DNA of 13,191 bases from Pseudomonadota bacterium (GCA_023416455.1 JAEZHQ010000309.1:1-13191), one strand, 5' to 3'. Positions 6,677 to 13,191 are shown, counted from the stretch's first letter. Numbers and translations are program-made. Notes: a model not told the origin generated them from the sequence alone.

Positions 6677-8308
6677 CTAGAGGGGACTCCCGCGGGTCTT
6701 GTCGGACAGCGCGACCAGATCCGCCAGCTCGTGGCTCTTCCAGTAGCGGGACTTGCCGATCTCGGTCCGGGCGGTGGCGACGAGGTCATCGATGATGGCC
6801 CGTTCCTCCGGGCTGGCCGCCGGGCCGCGCTCCAGCCGGTGGGTGAGGAGGAGCGTCATGTTGCGGCTGGTGGCCGGGATCCAGCCGCTGATCCGCTGGC
6901 CGAAGACGGTGCTCAGCTCGTTGATGCGCAGCAGATGCTCCATGCGCTCGTCCAGCGGGTCGCCGTCCTCGAACTTCATGGCCTTCTCGACGTTGGCGCG
7001 CATCTCCTCCAGCAGGGCATCGCGCCATTTCACCAGATCGCCGGTCTCGTCGCCGAGATCGCGGCCCAGCCCCTGCCAGCTCCACAGCAGGCGGTTCAGC
7101 CAGACCGCGTCGCCCTGGTCGATGACCGGCTGGCGCCGCGCCGCGGCGGCCTGGCCGGAGCGCTCCATGGCCACCGCCGCCACCCGCGTGCCGACGATCC
7201 GGCCCGCGGCCTGCCAGGCGTTGCGGAAGGCGGGCGCGCTGCGCCGGTCCTCCAGCAGGCCGGACAGGGTCACCGCCTCGATGAGCTGGGCGAGCCGCTG
7301 GAGCAAGCCCTCGATGCGGGCCTTCTCCCGGGCGCTTGGCCGGATGGCCGAGCCGGGGACGCGCTCGTTCAGCTTCAGGATCACGGTCAGGGCGGCGCCG
7401 AGCGCGCGGGTGGTGCCGAGGAAATGGGCGGTCAGCGCCTCCGTCACCGGGTTGCCGCGCCCGGGGTCGACCCCGCTCTGCCGGATGTGCAGGGCGGCCA
7501 CGGCGTAGTTGCGCGCCACGTTCAGCACCGCCAGCGGCAGCAGATGCGTGAAGACCGCGCCGCCCGGCGTGCGCCCGGCCAGATCGGCGGCGGCCTCCGT
7601 CAGCGCGTCGGCCATGCGGTCGCGCTCCCGCCGGGTGGGGGCGGCCGCGGAGAAGCCCTCCAGCCGCTCGGCGACCAGCCGCGCCGGGCCGTCGGCGTTG
7701 GCCAGGAGGTCGCGCATCAGCAGCAGCGTTGCGCCCTCCACCGGCGGCGTCTTGTCGAGGAAGGCGGAGAGCAGGCGGGTGCGGCGCGGCCGGTCGCGCG
7801 ACAGCGCGGCCAGCGTCTCGTCCACGGCCTTGCGGCTGGTGAGCACCGCGTCCAGGTGCCGGACCGCGGCGACGCGCATCCGTTCCTTCAGCGCGGCGGC
7901 GGCGGGAGAGCGCAGGGCGCGGTCGATGACCTCGGCGCGCGCCATCCCGTCCAGCTTCTCCTGCGCCTCGACGGCCAGCACGGGGAAGGCGTCGCGGCTC
8001 AGCACATCCCACAGCGCGCCGACGTCCACGCGCTGGACCATGCCGGGCATGGCGACGCCGGCGTGGTACAGCGCCTCGTCGTCGATCAGGAAGGGTTCGA
8101 ACAGCGTCGTGAACAGGCGCCGCGCGCGGTTGGTGCGCTGCCGGTTCAGATGGTCGATGACGTACTGGCGGACCAGCTGGACCCGCCCGGCCGGCCCGGC
8201 GTCCATGCCCTCGATCTCGCTCAGCAGGCTGTGGACGAGGCGGGCGGGCAGGCGTTCGACCAGGGCGTTGATCTTGTCGCGCAGGGCGTTTTCGGACACG
8301 TCGTGCAT
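6677..8308 (-). CDS. Conserved-looking helical protein of unknown function (543 aa)
   Basis: I do not recognise this family. The product is 543 residues, apparently soluble: no signal peptide or convincing membrane helix, rich in Ala, Leu and Arg, and probably almost entirely alpha-helical. Visible landmarks are an N-terminal segment DKINALVERLPARLVHSLL, a Trp/His-containing C-terminal part with RINELSTVFGQRISGWIPA, and a tail GKSRYWKSHELADLVALSD. The strong codon bias on this strand and the well-formed protein argue that it is real. The ATG at 8308 lacks a purine-rich ribosome site (the leader is C-rich), so either translation is weak or the start is slightly different. The stop lies 6 bp from a perfect hairpin. 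It is on the same strand as gpt, 120 bp downstream of it, with a terminator-like hairpin between, so it probably has its own promoter. Confidence 0.8.
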   Translation of the reverse strand: MHDVSENALRDKINALVERLPARLVHSLLSEIEGMDAGPAGRVQLVRQYVIDHLNRQRTNRARRLFTTLFEPFLIDDEALYHAGVAMPGMVQRVDVGALWDVLSRDAFPVLAVEAQEKLDGMARAEVIDRALRSPAAAALKERMRVAAVRHLDAVLTSRKAVDETLAALSRDRPRRTRLLSAFLDKTPPVEGATLLLMRDLLANADGPARLVAERLEGFSAAAPTRRERDRMADALTEAAADLAGRTPGGAVFTHLLPLAVLNVARNYAVAALHIRQSGVDPGRGNPVTEALTAHFLGTTRALGAALTVILKLNERVPGSAIRPSAREKARIEGLLQRLAQLIEAVTLSGLLEDRRSAPAFRNAWQAAGRIVGTRVAAVAMERSGQAAAARRQPVIDQGDAVWLNRLLWSWQGLGRDLGDETGDLVKWRDALLEEMRANVEKAMKFEDGDPLDERMEHLLRINELSTVFGQRISGWIPATSRNMTLLLTHRLERGPAASPEERAIIDDLVATARTEIGKSRYWKSHELADLVALSDKTRGSPL

Positions 8309-8380
8309 GGGGGGCGGTCGCGAAGGGAAGGGGGCGGCGCGATGCCCGTATAGTGGGGTCCGGAGGTTAAGATTGCCGTA

Positions 8381-8408
8381 AGGAAACCGGGGCGGTGCGC
8401 CGCCCCGG
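8381..8408 (-). terminator. Probable Rho-independent terminator of gpt
   Basis: On the minus strand a perfect 9-bp GC stem (CCGGGGCGG/CCGCCCCGG, 8387-8395 with 8400-8408) with a 4-nt loop is followed by TTTCCTT. It starts about 20 nt after the gpt stop codon. The T-tract is short and interrupted, so termination may be partial. Confidence 0.5.
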
Positions 8409-8428
8409 CCGCGGACCCGTGCCGCGGC

Positions 8429-8929
8429 TCAGGCGCCGCGGTGCTTCTTGGCGATGGGCTGCGAAAATTGCAGCTCGATGTCCCAGGGGAAATGGATCCA
8501 GGTGTCCTGGCTCACCTCGGTGATGAAGGTGTCGACCAGGGGCCGGCCGGCCGGCTTGGCGTAGACGGTGGCGAAATGCGCCTTGGGCAGCATCTTGCGC
8601 ACGATGACGGCCGTCTTTCCGGTGTCCACCAGGTCGTCGATGATCAGCCAGCCCTCGCCCTCGCCGGCCCCGGCGCCCTCGACCCCCTTCAGGATGGTGG
8701 CCGCGCGCTGGTTCTGGTGGTCGTAGCTGGAGACGCAGACGGTGTCGATCAGGCGAAGCTCCAGCTCCCGCGCGATGATCGCGGCCGGCACCAGCCCGCC
8801 GCGGGTGACGGCGACGATGCCCTTCCAGGGACCCTTGTCGATCAGGCGCCAGGCCAGGGCCTTGGCGTTGCGGTGCAGCTCCTCCCACGACACGGGGAAG
8901 TGCTTGTTGAAGGGGACGGCTTCGGGCAC
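8429..8929 (-). CDS. gpt: Xanthine-guanine phosphoribosyltransferase
   Basis: A 166-residue type I phosphoribosyltransferase that closely follows E. coli Gpt in order: WKGIVAVTRGGLVPAAIIAREL (35-56), DTVCVSSYDHQNQR (62-75), the PRPP-binding loop LIIDDLVDTGKT (95-106), PKAHFATVYAKPAGRPLVD (115-133) and QDTWIHFPWD (141-150). It salvages xanthine and guanine to XMP and GMP using PRPP, in the cytosol at the membrane face. It differs from the E. coli protein by a Gly/Ala/Glu-rich insert near residue 85-92 and a short C-terminal extension. The start is a GTG at 8929 with GGAG 8 nt upstream, and a good sigma-70-like promoter lies about 30 bp further up. It appears to be transcribed alone. Confidence 0.95.
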   Translation of the reverse strand: MPEAVPFNKHFPVSWEELHRNAKALAWRLIDKGPWKGIVAVTRGGLVPAAIIARELELRLIDTVCVSSYDHQNQRAATILKGVEGAGAGEGEGWLIIDDLVDTGKTAVIVRKMLPKAHFATVYAKPAGRPLVDTFITEVSQDTWIHFPWDIELQFSQPIAKKHRGA

Positions 8930-8958
8930 GTGTCGGACTCCGCAAGAGGCGTGCGCCG

Positions 8959-8987
8959 CTTATAGCGCAAGCGCCCCGCGGCGGCAA
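8959..8987 (-). promoter_or_regulatory. Probable sigma-70-type promoter of gpt
   Basis: On the minus strand TTGCCG (8982-8987) and TATAAG (8959-8964) are separated by exactly 17 bp, matching the consensus at 4 of 6 and 5 of 6 positions. Transcription would start near 8952, giving a leader of about 23 nt that contains the GGAG site of gpt. Confidence 0.45.
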
Positions 8988-9053
8988 TGCGGGGGGCGCC
9001 GCGGCCCCTCCCGCCGGCCCTGCGCGGGCATAAATCACATCATTGATAAGTAA

Positions 9054-9072
9054 ATACGACGTACTATCGTAT
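9054..9072. promoter_or_regulatory. Inverted repeat in AT-rich leader of the sulfur cluster (possible operator)
   Basis: ATACGA (9054-9059) and TCGTAT (9067-9072) form a perfect 6-bp inverted repeat with a 7-bp spacer. It lies within an AT-rich stretch (about 9030-9107) that stands out sharply from the GC-rich surroundings, just upstream of a candidate -35 box. The size suits a dimeric regulator; LysR-type proteins (CysB-like) are a natural guess for sulfur genes, but the motif itself does not identify the protein. Confidence 0.35.
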
Positions 9073-9082
9073 GATATTCCTG

Positions 9083-9112
9083 TTGACTCTATCGATTTAG
9101 TAGGCTTATGAA
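9083..9112 (+). promoter_or_regulatory. Candidate promoter of the SDR-sfnB-sfnG-rhodanese cluster
   Basis: TTGACT (9083-9088, 5 of 6 to the -35 consensus) is followed after 18 bp by TATGAA (9107-9112, 4 of 6). A start near 9119 would give a leader of about 28 nt before the ATG at 9147. This is consistent with the ATG at 9108 not being the true start. No sigma-54 GG-N10-GC element is visible. Confidence 0.35.
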
Positions 9113-9146
9113 CGGGCCATCACAGCACGGCACCGGGGAAACGAGC

Positions 9147-9917
9147 ATGACAGGCCCAGCGTCGGACAAGGCGGCCGGGGGACGGGACTTGGCGGGCAAG
9201 GTGGCGCTGGTCACCGGCAGCGCGCGCAACATCGGCCGCGCCATCGCGCTGGCGCTTGCCGAGGGGGGCGCCCGGCTCGTGGTGTCCGGCCGCAGCGACG
9301 ACGGGCAGGGGCGGGCGGTGGCCGAGGCCATCCGCGCCGCCGGCGGCGAGGCCGACTGGATGGCCGCCGACATCGCCGACCCGGCCCAGGCGGCGGCCCT
9401 GGTGGCCTTTGCGGAGGCCCGCTTCGGCCGCCTCGACGTCCTCGTCAACAACGCCTCCCTGCGCAAGGCCACGCCCCTCCTGGACATCACGCCGGAGGAA
9501 TGGCGGTCGCTGCTGGCGGTGGCTGTCGACGGCGCCTTCTTCGTCAGCCAGGCGGCATCCCGGATCATCGGACCGGGCGGCAGCATCGTCACCATCGGCG
9601 GCATGGGGGGCCACACCGGCACGCTCGGGCGCGTCCACGGCAGCACCGCCAAGGCCGCCCTGGTCGGCTTGACCAAGGCGCTCGCGCAGGAGCTGGCCCC
9701 GGCCGGGATCACCGCCAACCTGGTGGCGCCCGGCGTGATCGACACCCGGCGCGGCGCCTCGTCCGGCAGCCTTCCCGGCGGGTTGCCGGCGCCGCTGATC
9801 GACCGGCTCGGCCAGCCGGAGGAGATCGCCGCCGCCGTCCGCTTCCTCGCCGGCCCCGGCGCCCGCTTCATCACCGGCCAGACCCTTCACGTCAACGGCG
9901 GCGCCTACCTGCCCTGA
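9147..9917 (+). CDS. Short-chain dehydrogenase/reductase with atypical active site
   Basis: A 256-residue Rossmann-fold protein: nucleotide loop TGSARNIG (23-30), NNAS (101-104) in place of NNAG, and C-terminal ITGQTLHVNGGAYL typical of classical SDRs. An arginine after the second strand (SGRSDD, 48-52) suggests NADP(H). The catalytic region departs from the classical Ser-Tyr-Lys set: the strand reads SIVTIGGMGGHTG with glycines where the serine belongs, and the usual YxxxK is replaced by VHGSTAKAAL, in which K169 is kept but the residue four before it is Gly and a His lies five before. The VHxGSAKA-like pattern recalls peroxisomal-type 2,4-dienoyl-CoA reductases. The start at 9147 (GGGGAAACGAG upstream) is preferred over 9108, which overlaps the likely -10 box. 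First gene of the cluster; 30 bp precede the next gene. Confidence 0.9.
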   Translation: MTGPASDKAAGGRDLAGKVALVTGSARNIGRAIALALAEGGARLVVSGRSDDGQGRAVAEAIRAAGGEADWMAADIADPAQAAALVAFAEARFGRLDVLVNNASLRKATPLLDITPEEWRSLLAVAVDGAFFVSQAASRIIGPGGSIVTIGGMGGHTGTLGRVHGSTAKAALVGLTKALAQELAPAGITANLVAPGVIDTRRGASSGSLPGGLPAPLIDRLGQPEEIAAAVRFLAGPGARFITGQTLHVNGGAYLP

Positions 9918-9947
9918 CGCCGCGCCCCGCACCAAGGAGCCTTCCCG

Positions 9948-11195
9948 ATGTCCAGCCTTGCCGTCCTCCGTGACGCGGACCCCGGCACCGCCGGCCCGCC
10001 CTCCGGCCAGACCGCCGACCTCGCCGCCCGCGCCGCCGCCTTCGGCCGGCATCTCGCCGAGGGCGCGGTCGACCGCGACCTCAACCGGCGGCTCCCCCAC
10101 GCGGAGGTGCGCGCGCTGGCCGAAACCGGGCTGCTGGCGGCGCGGGTGCCGGCCGCCCATGGCGGCCGGGAGGCGACCATCCTGGAGGTGGCGCGCGTCA
10201 TGCTCCATCTCGGGGCCGGCGACCCCAACGTCGCCCAGGCCGTGCAGCCCCATCTCTGCGGGGTCGAGAAGATCCGCATCCACGGCTCCGACCTCCAGAA
10301 GCAGCGCTACTTCCGCCACATCCTGGCCGGCGGCGTGATCACCAACGCCAACGCCGAATGCTCCGGTCCCGTGGTCGGCGACATCAACACCACGCTGCGC
10401 CGCGACGGCGCCGCCTGGCAGCTGCACGGCACCAAGGCCTATTGCACGGGCAGCCTGTTCGCCAGCCATTTCTACGTGGTCGCCAACACCGAAGACGGCG
10501 TGCGCGCGCTCGCCTTCGTGCCGGCGGACCGGGCGGGGGTCACGGTGCTCGACGACTGGGACGGCTTCGGCCAGCGCACCTCGTCGAGCGGGACCGTCGT
10601 GCTGGATCAGGTCGCCGTCGCCGACGACGAGGTCATCCTGCTGCCGGAGAGCGGACGGCGGCGGACCTACGAAGGGGGGTTCGCCCAGCTCCTCCACGCC
10701 GCCATCGACGCCGGAATCGCCCGCGCCGCGCTGGCCGACGCGGTGGCCTTCTGCCGCGGCACGGCGCGCCCGGTGGCGGAAAGCGGCGTCGCGCGGGCCA
10801 GCGAGGATCCGTACATCCTGCAAGCCGTCGGCGACATGAGCGTCATCGTCGAAGGCGCGGCGGCGCTGGTCGAGCGCGCCGCCCTCATCCTCGACGGGGC
10901 GGCCGCGCTGGCCCTCGCCGGCCGCGCCGACGGGCCGGAGCTGGACCGGGCGCTGGGCGAGGCGTCGGTCGCCGTCGCCCACGCCAAGATCGCCGCCAAC
11001 GACGCCTGCCTGGCGGTGTCGGAGCGGCTGTTCCGGGTCGGCGGGGCGACCGCCACCCTGCGCCCGCTCGGCCTCGACCGGCACTGGCGCAACGCCCGCA
11101 CCCACACCACCCACGACCCGGTCGCCTACAAGGCCCGCGTGGTCGGGGACTTCCTGCTCAACGACCGGCTGCCGCCGGTCAACACCAAGTTCTGA
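9948..11195 (+). CDS. sfnB: SfnB-family sulfur-acquisition oxidoreductase (acyl-CoA dehydrogenase-like flavoprotein)
   Basis: A 415-residue protein of acyl-CoA dehydrogenase fold, of the DszC/SfnB type. It has an N-terminal helical domain (about 20-130), a middle beta domain with NAECSGPVVGD (134-145), LHGTKAYCTGSLFASH (159-174) and GFGQRTSSSGTVVLDQVAV (206-224), and a C-terminal helical domain ending with DRHWRNARTHTTHDPVAYK (377-395). This last block is characteristic of the DszC/SfnB group of flavin-dependent monooxygenases rather than beta-oxidation dehydrogenases, and the usual catalytic glutamate cannot be placed. SfnB-family genes are found with sfnG and are linked to sulfone and sulfonate use under sulfur starvation; the exact reaction is not settled. 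AAGGAG at 9934-9939, 8 nt before the ATG, is an ideal ribosome site. It is followed 18 bp later by the monooxygenase gene. Confidence 0.88.
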   Translation: MSSLAVLRDADPGTAGPPSGQTADLAARAAAFGRHLAEGAVDRDLNRRLPHAEVRALAETGLLAARVPAAHGGREATILEVARVMLHLGAGDPNVAQAVQPHLCGVEKIRIHGSDLQKQRYFRHILAGGVITNANAECSGPVVGDINTTLRRDGAAWQLHGTKAYCTGSLFASHFYVVANTEDGVRALAFVPADRAGVTVLDDWDGFGQRTSSSGTVVLDQVAVADDEVILLPESGRRRTYEGGFAQLLHAAIDAGIARAALADAVAFCRGTARPVAESGVARASEDPYILQAVGDMSVIVEGAAALVERAALILDGAAALALAGRADGPELDRALGEASVAVAHAKIAANDACLAVSERLFRVGGATATLRPLGLDRHWRNARTHTTHDPVAYKARVVGDFLLNDRLPPVNTKF

Positions 11196-11213
11196 TCCCC
11201 GGAGGGCGTTCCC

Positions 11214-12362
11214 ATGACCCGGTTCTCCCGCGTCCCCGACCTGCCGGCCGACAGCGCGCTGGCCGGCGTGCTCCACCAGCCCCTGCTGCTCGGCCTGTTC
11301 CTGCCCGTCCACAACGGCGGCTGGAGCATCTCGACTCTGCCGCGGGGGACCGACTGGACCTTCGCCTACAACGCCCGGCTGACCCGGCGGGCCGAGGCGC
11401 TGGGCTTCGACCTCGCCTTCGGGCCGGCCCACTGGCTGCCCAAGGGCGGCTTCGGCGGCACCACCCGCTACCGCGAGACCTCGCTCGACACCTTCGTGGC
11501 GATGAGCGGGCTGGCCGCGGTGACCGAGCGCATCCTCCTCGTCTCCACCATCCATGTGCTCTACGGCCCCTGGCACCCGCTGCATCTGGCCAAGGGCGGC
11601 GCCACCATCGACCACATCGCCGGCGGGCGCTGGGGCATCAACGTCGTCGCCGGCTTCCGCCCGGCCGAGCGCGCGATGTTCGGCCAGGACGCGCTCGACC
11701 ACGACGCCCGCTACGCCCGGGCGGCGGAGCTTCTGGAGCTTCTGCTGCGCCTGTGGTCGGAGGACGGGAACCTGACCGTGGAGGGGCCGCACTGGCGGCT
11801 GAAGGACGCCTTCGTCACGCCCAAGCCGGTGAACGGCCGGCCGATCCTGGTCAACGCCACCGGCTCGCCCGCCGGCATCGCCTACGCCGCGCGCTTCTCC
11901 GACCTCGTGTTCATCACCAGCTCGGCCGGCGTGGTGCTGGAGGACGCGCTGGAGGTGCTGCCCGCCCACAACGCCGCCATCAAGGGGGCGGCGGCGGAGA
12001 TCGGGCGCAGCGTGCGCACCATCGTCAACCCGCTGGTCATCTGCCGCGACACCGAGAAGGAGGCGTGGGACCTCTACGACGCCATCCGCGACGCGGCCGA
12101 CGACGGTGCCGCCGACGGCTTCTTCCGCTCGCACGCCGAGGGCGACAGCCAGTCCTGGAAGGTGCACCAGCGCGACCGCAAGGTCGTCGGCGGCAACATC
12201 CAGATCGTCGGCACGCCCGAGCAGGTGGTGGACCAGCTCGCGCGCCTGAAGGCCGCCGGCTGCGACGGCGTGCAGATCTGCTTCTTCGACTACGAGCCCG
12301 AGCTGGAGTATTTCGGCGCGCGCGTGCTGCCGCTGCTCCATCAGGCCGGCCTGCGGGTGTGA
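11214..12362 (+). CDS. sfnG: SfnG-like FMNH2-dependent (LLM class) sulfone monooxygenase
   Basis: A 382-residue luciferase-like (TIM barrel) monooxygenase. It has GLFLPVHNGGWSISTLPRGT (27-46), RRAEALGFDLAFGPAHWLPKGG (58-79), ILLVSTIHVLYGPWHPLHLAK (107-127), the FMN-binding-type segment TIDHIAGGRWGINVVAG (131-147) and FVTPKPVNGRPILVNATGSPAG (200-221). These blocks match my recollection of dimethylsulfone monooxygenase SfnG, which cleaves the C-S bond of dimethylsulfone to methanesulfinate using FMNH2 from a separate reductase. Substrate here is inferred; other alkyl sulfones or sulfonates, or the related RutA reaction, are possible. GGAGG at 11201-11205 lies 8 nt before the ATG. No flavin reductase gene is visible in the window, so FMNH2 must come from elsewhere or from genes beyond the right edge. 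Confidence 0.88.
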   Translation: MTRFSRVPDLPADSALAGVLHQPLLLGLFLPVHNGGWSISTLPRGTDWTFAYNARLTRRAEALGFDLAFGPAHWLPKGGFGGTTRYRETSLDTFVAMSGLAAVTERILLVSTIHVLYGPWHPLHLAKGGATIDHIAGGRWGINVVAGFRPAERAMFGQDALDHDARYARAAELLELLLRLWSEDGNLTVEGPHWRLKDAFVTPKPVNGRPILVNATGSPAGIAYAARFSDLVFITSSAGVVLEDALEVLPAHNAAIKGAAAEIGRSVRTIVNPLVICRDTEKEAWDLYDAIRDAADDGAADGFFRSHAEGDSQSWKVHQRDRKVVGGNIQIVGTPEQVVDQLARLKAAGCDGVQICFFDYEPELEYFGARVLPLLHQAGLRV

Positions 12363-12369
12363 GCGCGCC

Positions 12370-13191
12370 ATGACCGCCGATCCCAGCGCCGCCCCCGCCG
12401 CCATCCCCGCCGCCATCCCTGCCGCCATCCCTGCCGCCATCCCTGCTGCCGTCACGCCCGACACCGTCCGCCGCTGGCTGGCCGACGGGGGCGAGCTGGC
12501 CTTCCTCGACGTCCGCGAGGAGGGGGAATACGGCGAGGGCCATCCCCTGTGGGCCGCCAACCTGCCCTTCAGCCGGCTGGAGAGCGAGGCGCCCGTCCTG
12601 GTTCCCCGCCGGTCGGTGCGGCTGGTCCTCATCGACGGGGGCGACGGGGGCGACGGAATCGCCGGGCGCGCCGCCGCCGCCCTCGCCGGCCTCGGCTACA
12701 CGTCCCTGCACGCGGTCGCCGGCGGCATCGCGGCCTGGCGGGCGGCCGGGCTCGGCCTGTTCAAAAGCGTCAACGTGCCGGGAAAGGCGTTCGCCGAGCT
12801 GGTGGAGCACGCCTTCCACACCCCCGCGATCGGCGCCGCGGAGCTGGCCGGGCTGCAAGCCGCCGGCGCCGACCTCGCCGTGATCGACTGCCGGACCGCC
12901 GAGGAGTTCGCGCGCTTCCATGTTCCGGGCGCCGTCAACGCGCCGGGCGTCGAGCTGCCCTACCGCATCGCCGACCTCGTGCCGTCGCCCGACACCGTCG
13001 TGGTGGTCTCCTGCGCCGGGCGGACGCGGGGGATCATCGGCGCCCAGGCGCTGCGCAACATCGGCCTGCCCAACCGGGTGGCGGCGCTGGCCGGCGGAAC
13101 CCAGGGGTGGCGGCTGGCCGGCCTGCCGCTGGAGCACGGGGCCGGCGGGGGCGCCTTCGCCGGCGGCCCGGTCGCCACCGCCGCCCTGGCC
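12370..13191 (+). CDS. Multi-domain rhodanese-like sulfurtransferase (3' end outside window)
   Basis: An ATG at 12370, 7 bp after the monooxygenase stop, opens a frame that runs 274 codons to the window edge without a stop. After a low-complexity N-terminus of four Ile-Pro-Ala-Ala units come two rhodanese domains. Domain 1 (about 28-128) keeps FLDVREEGEYGEGH and AVAGGIAAWRAAG, but where the catalytic loop should be it has LIDGGDGGDG without a cysteine, so it is probably structural. Domain 2 (about 152-255) has VIDCRTAEEFARFHVPGAVN and the active-site loop SCAGRTRG with C215, then LAGGTQGWRLAGLPL. The linker FKSVNVPGKAFAELVEH resembles long, four-rhodanese proteins of about 530 residues often found with cysteine or sulfonate metabolism genes, so more domains probably follow. 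A role in transferring or oxidising sulfur released by the upstream monooxygenases is inferred. Confidence 0.87.
   Translation, partial: MTADPSAAPAAIPAAIPAAIPAAIPAAVTPDTVRRWLADGGELAFLDVREEGEYGEGHPLWAANLPFSRLESEAPVLVPRRSVRLVLIDGGDGGDGIAGRAAAALAGLGYTSLHAVAGGIAAWRAAGLGLFKSVNVPGKAFAELVEHAFHTPAIGAAELAGLQAAGADLAVIDCRTAEEFARFHVPGAVNAPGVELPYRIADLVPSPDTVVVVSCAGRTRGIIGAQALRNIGLPNRVAALAGGTQGWRLAGLPLEHGAGGGAFAGGPVATAALA
12397..12444 (+). repeat. Four tandem 12-bp repeats inside the rhodanese gene
   Basis: GCCGCCATCCCC is followed by three copies of GCCGCCATCCCT, with a degenerate fifth start. Each unit is 12 bp, so gain or loss keeps the frame and changes only the number of Ile-Pro-Ala-Ala units near the N-terminus. 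It looks like a recent, slippage-prone minisatellite. Confidence 0.9.

Noticed and set aside
6503..8353. A 616-codon plus-strand open frame opposite the unknown minus-strand gene
   Set aside because: Its start overlaps the clcA 3' end and runs through the palindromic repeat; the translation is Gln/Gly/Arg/His-rich without plausible structure. The minus-strand reading gives a normal globular composition.
8971..9001. Imperfect GC hairpin (GCGCCCCGC ... GCGGGGGGCGC) between gpt and the SDR gene
   Set aside because: The pairing needs a two-base bulge, it overlaps the gpt -35 region, and no T-run follows; chance pairing in GC-rich DNA is likely.
9041..9056. Possible FNR box starting TTGAT at 9043
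   Set aside because: Only the left half-site matches; the right half should be ATCAA but reads AAATA.
9108..9146. ATG at 9108 as SDR start
   Set aside because: It lies within the candidate -10 region and lacks a ribosome site, whereas the ATG at 9147 has GGGGA at proper spacing and gives the usual SDR length.
9120..12632. A 1170-codon open frame on the minus strand across the whole sulfur cluster
   Set aside because: It is antisense to four well-recognised genes. Strong G/C bias at third positions removes stop codons from the complementary frame, and the translation is low-complexity Gly/Ala/Arg/Val/His-rich, with the 12-bp repeat giving MAAG runs.

Overview
The window comes from a chromosome or large replicon of a very GC-rich bacterium, most likely an alphaproteobacterium of the Azospirillum/Rhodospirillales type. 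This is inferred from strong G/C use at third codon positions, a ccoI-ccoS pair beside an alphaproteobacterial-style FNR regulator, and the protein types present. No rRNA, tRNA, CRISPR array, transposase or integrase is visible.

Layout. (1) 2-1523, plus strand: the 3' end of a cbb3-oxidase operon, with the C-terminus of the copper P-type ATPase CcoI/FixI, the small membrane protein CcoS, and an FNR-type [4Fe-4S] regulator that would be expected to control such an operon. (2) 1561-1610: a perfect 25-bp tandem duplication with nested palindromes. (3) 1666-4971, plus: a peptide/nickel-type (family 5) ABC importer operon made of a periplasmic binding protein and two DppB/DppC permeases, without ATPase genes. 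(4) 4971-6670: a ClcA-type Cl-/H+ antiporter gene with visibly lower GC and looser codon use, bracketed by two copies of a palindromic repeat that share a 23-bp direct repeat. (5) 6677-8929, minus: a 543-residue helical protein of unknown function, and gpt (xanthine-guanine phosphoribosyltransferase) with a good promoter and a stem-loop terminator. (6) 9030-9107: a short AT-rich island holding an inverted repeat and a plausible promoter. (7) 9147-13191, plus: a four-gene cluster made of an atypical SDR, an SfnB-family acyl-CoA-dehydrogenase-like oxidoreductase, an SfnG-like FMN-dependent monooxygenase, and a multi-rhodanese protein that runs off the window.

How the genes work together. Region 1 supports microaerobic respiration: copper loading and maturation of cbb3 oxidase plus oxygen sensing. 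Region 7 looks like an organosulfur scavenging operon. The SfnG-like and SfnB-like enzymes are the pair associated with sulfone/sulfonate desulfurisation under sulfur limitation. The rhodanese could handle the released sulfur. The SDR, whose usual Ser and Tyr catalytic positions are replaced, could process the carbon product or have a 2,4-dienoyl-CoA-reductase-like role. This cluster, with its AT-rich regulatory island and unusual SDR, is the most likely place for something undescribed. The second point of interest is the clcA segment between paired palindromic repeats, immediately downstream of an ABC operon that lacks its ATPases.
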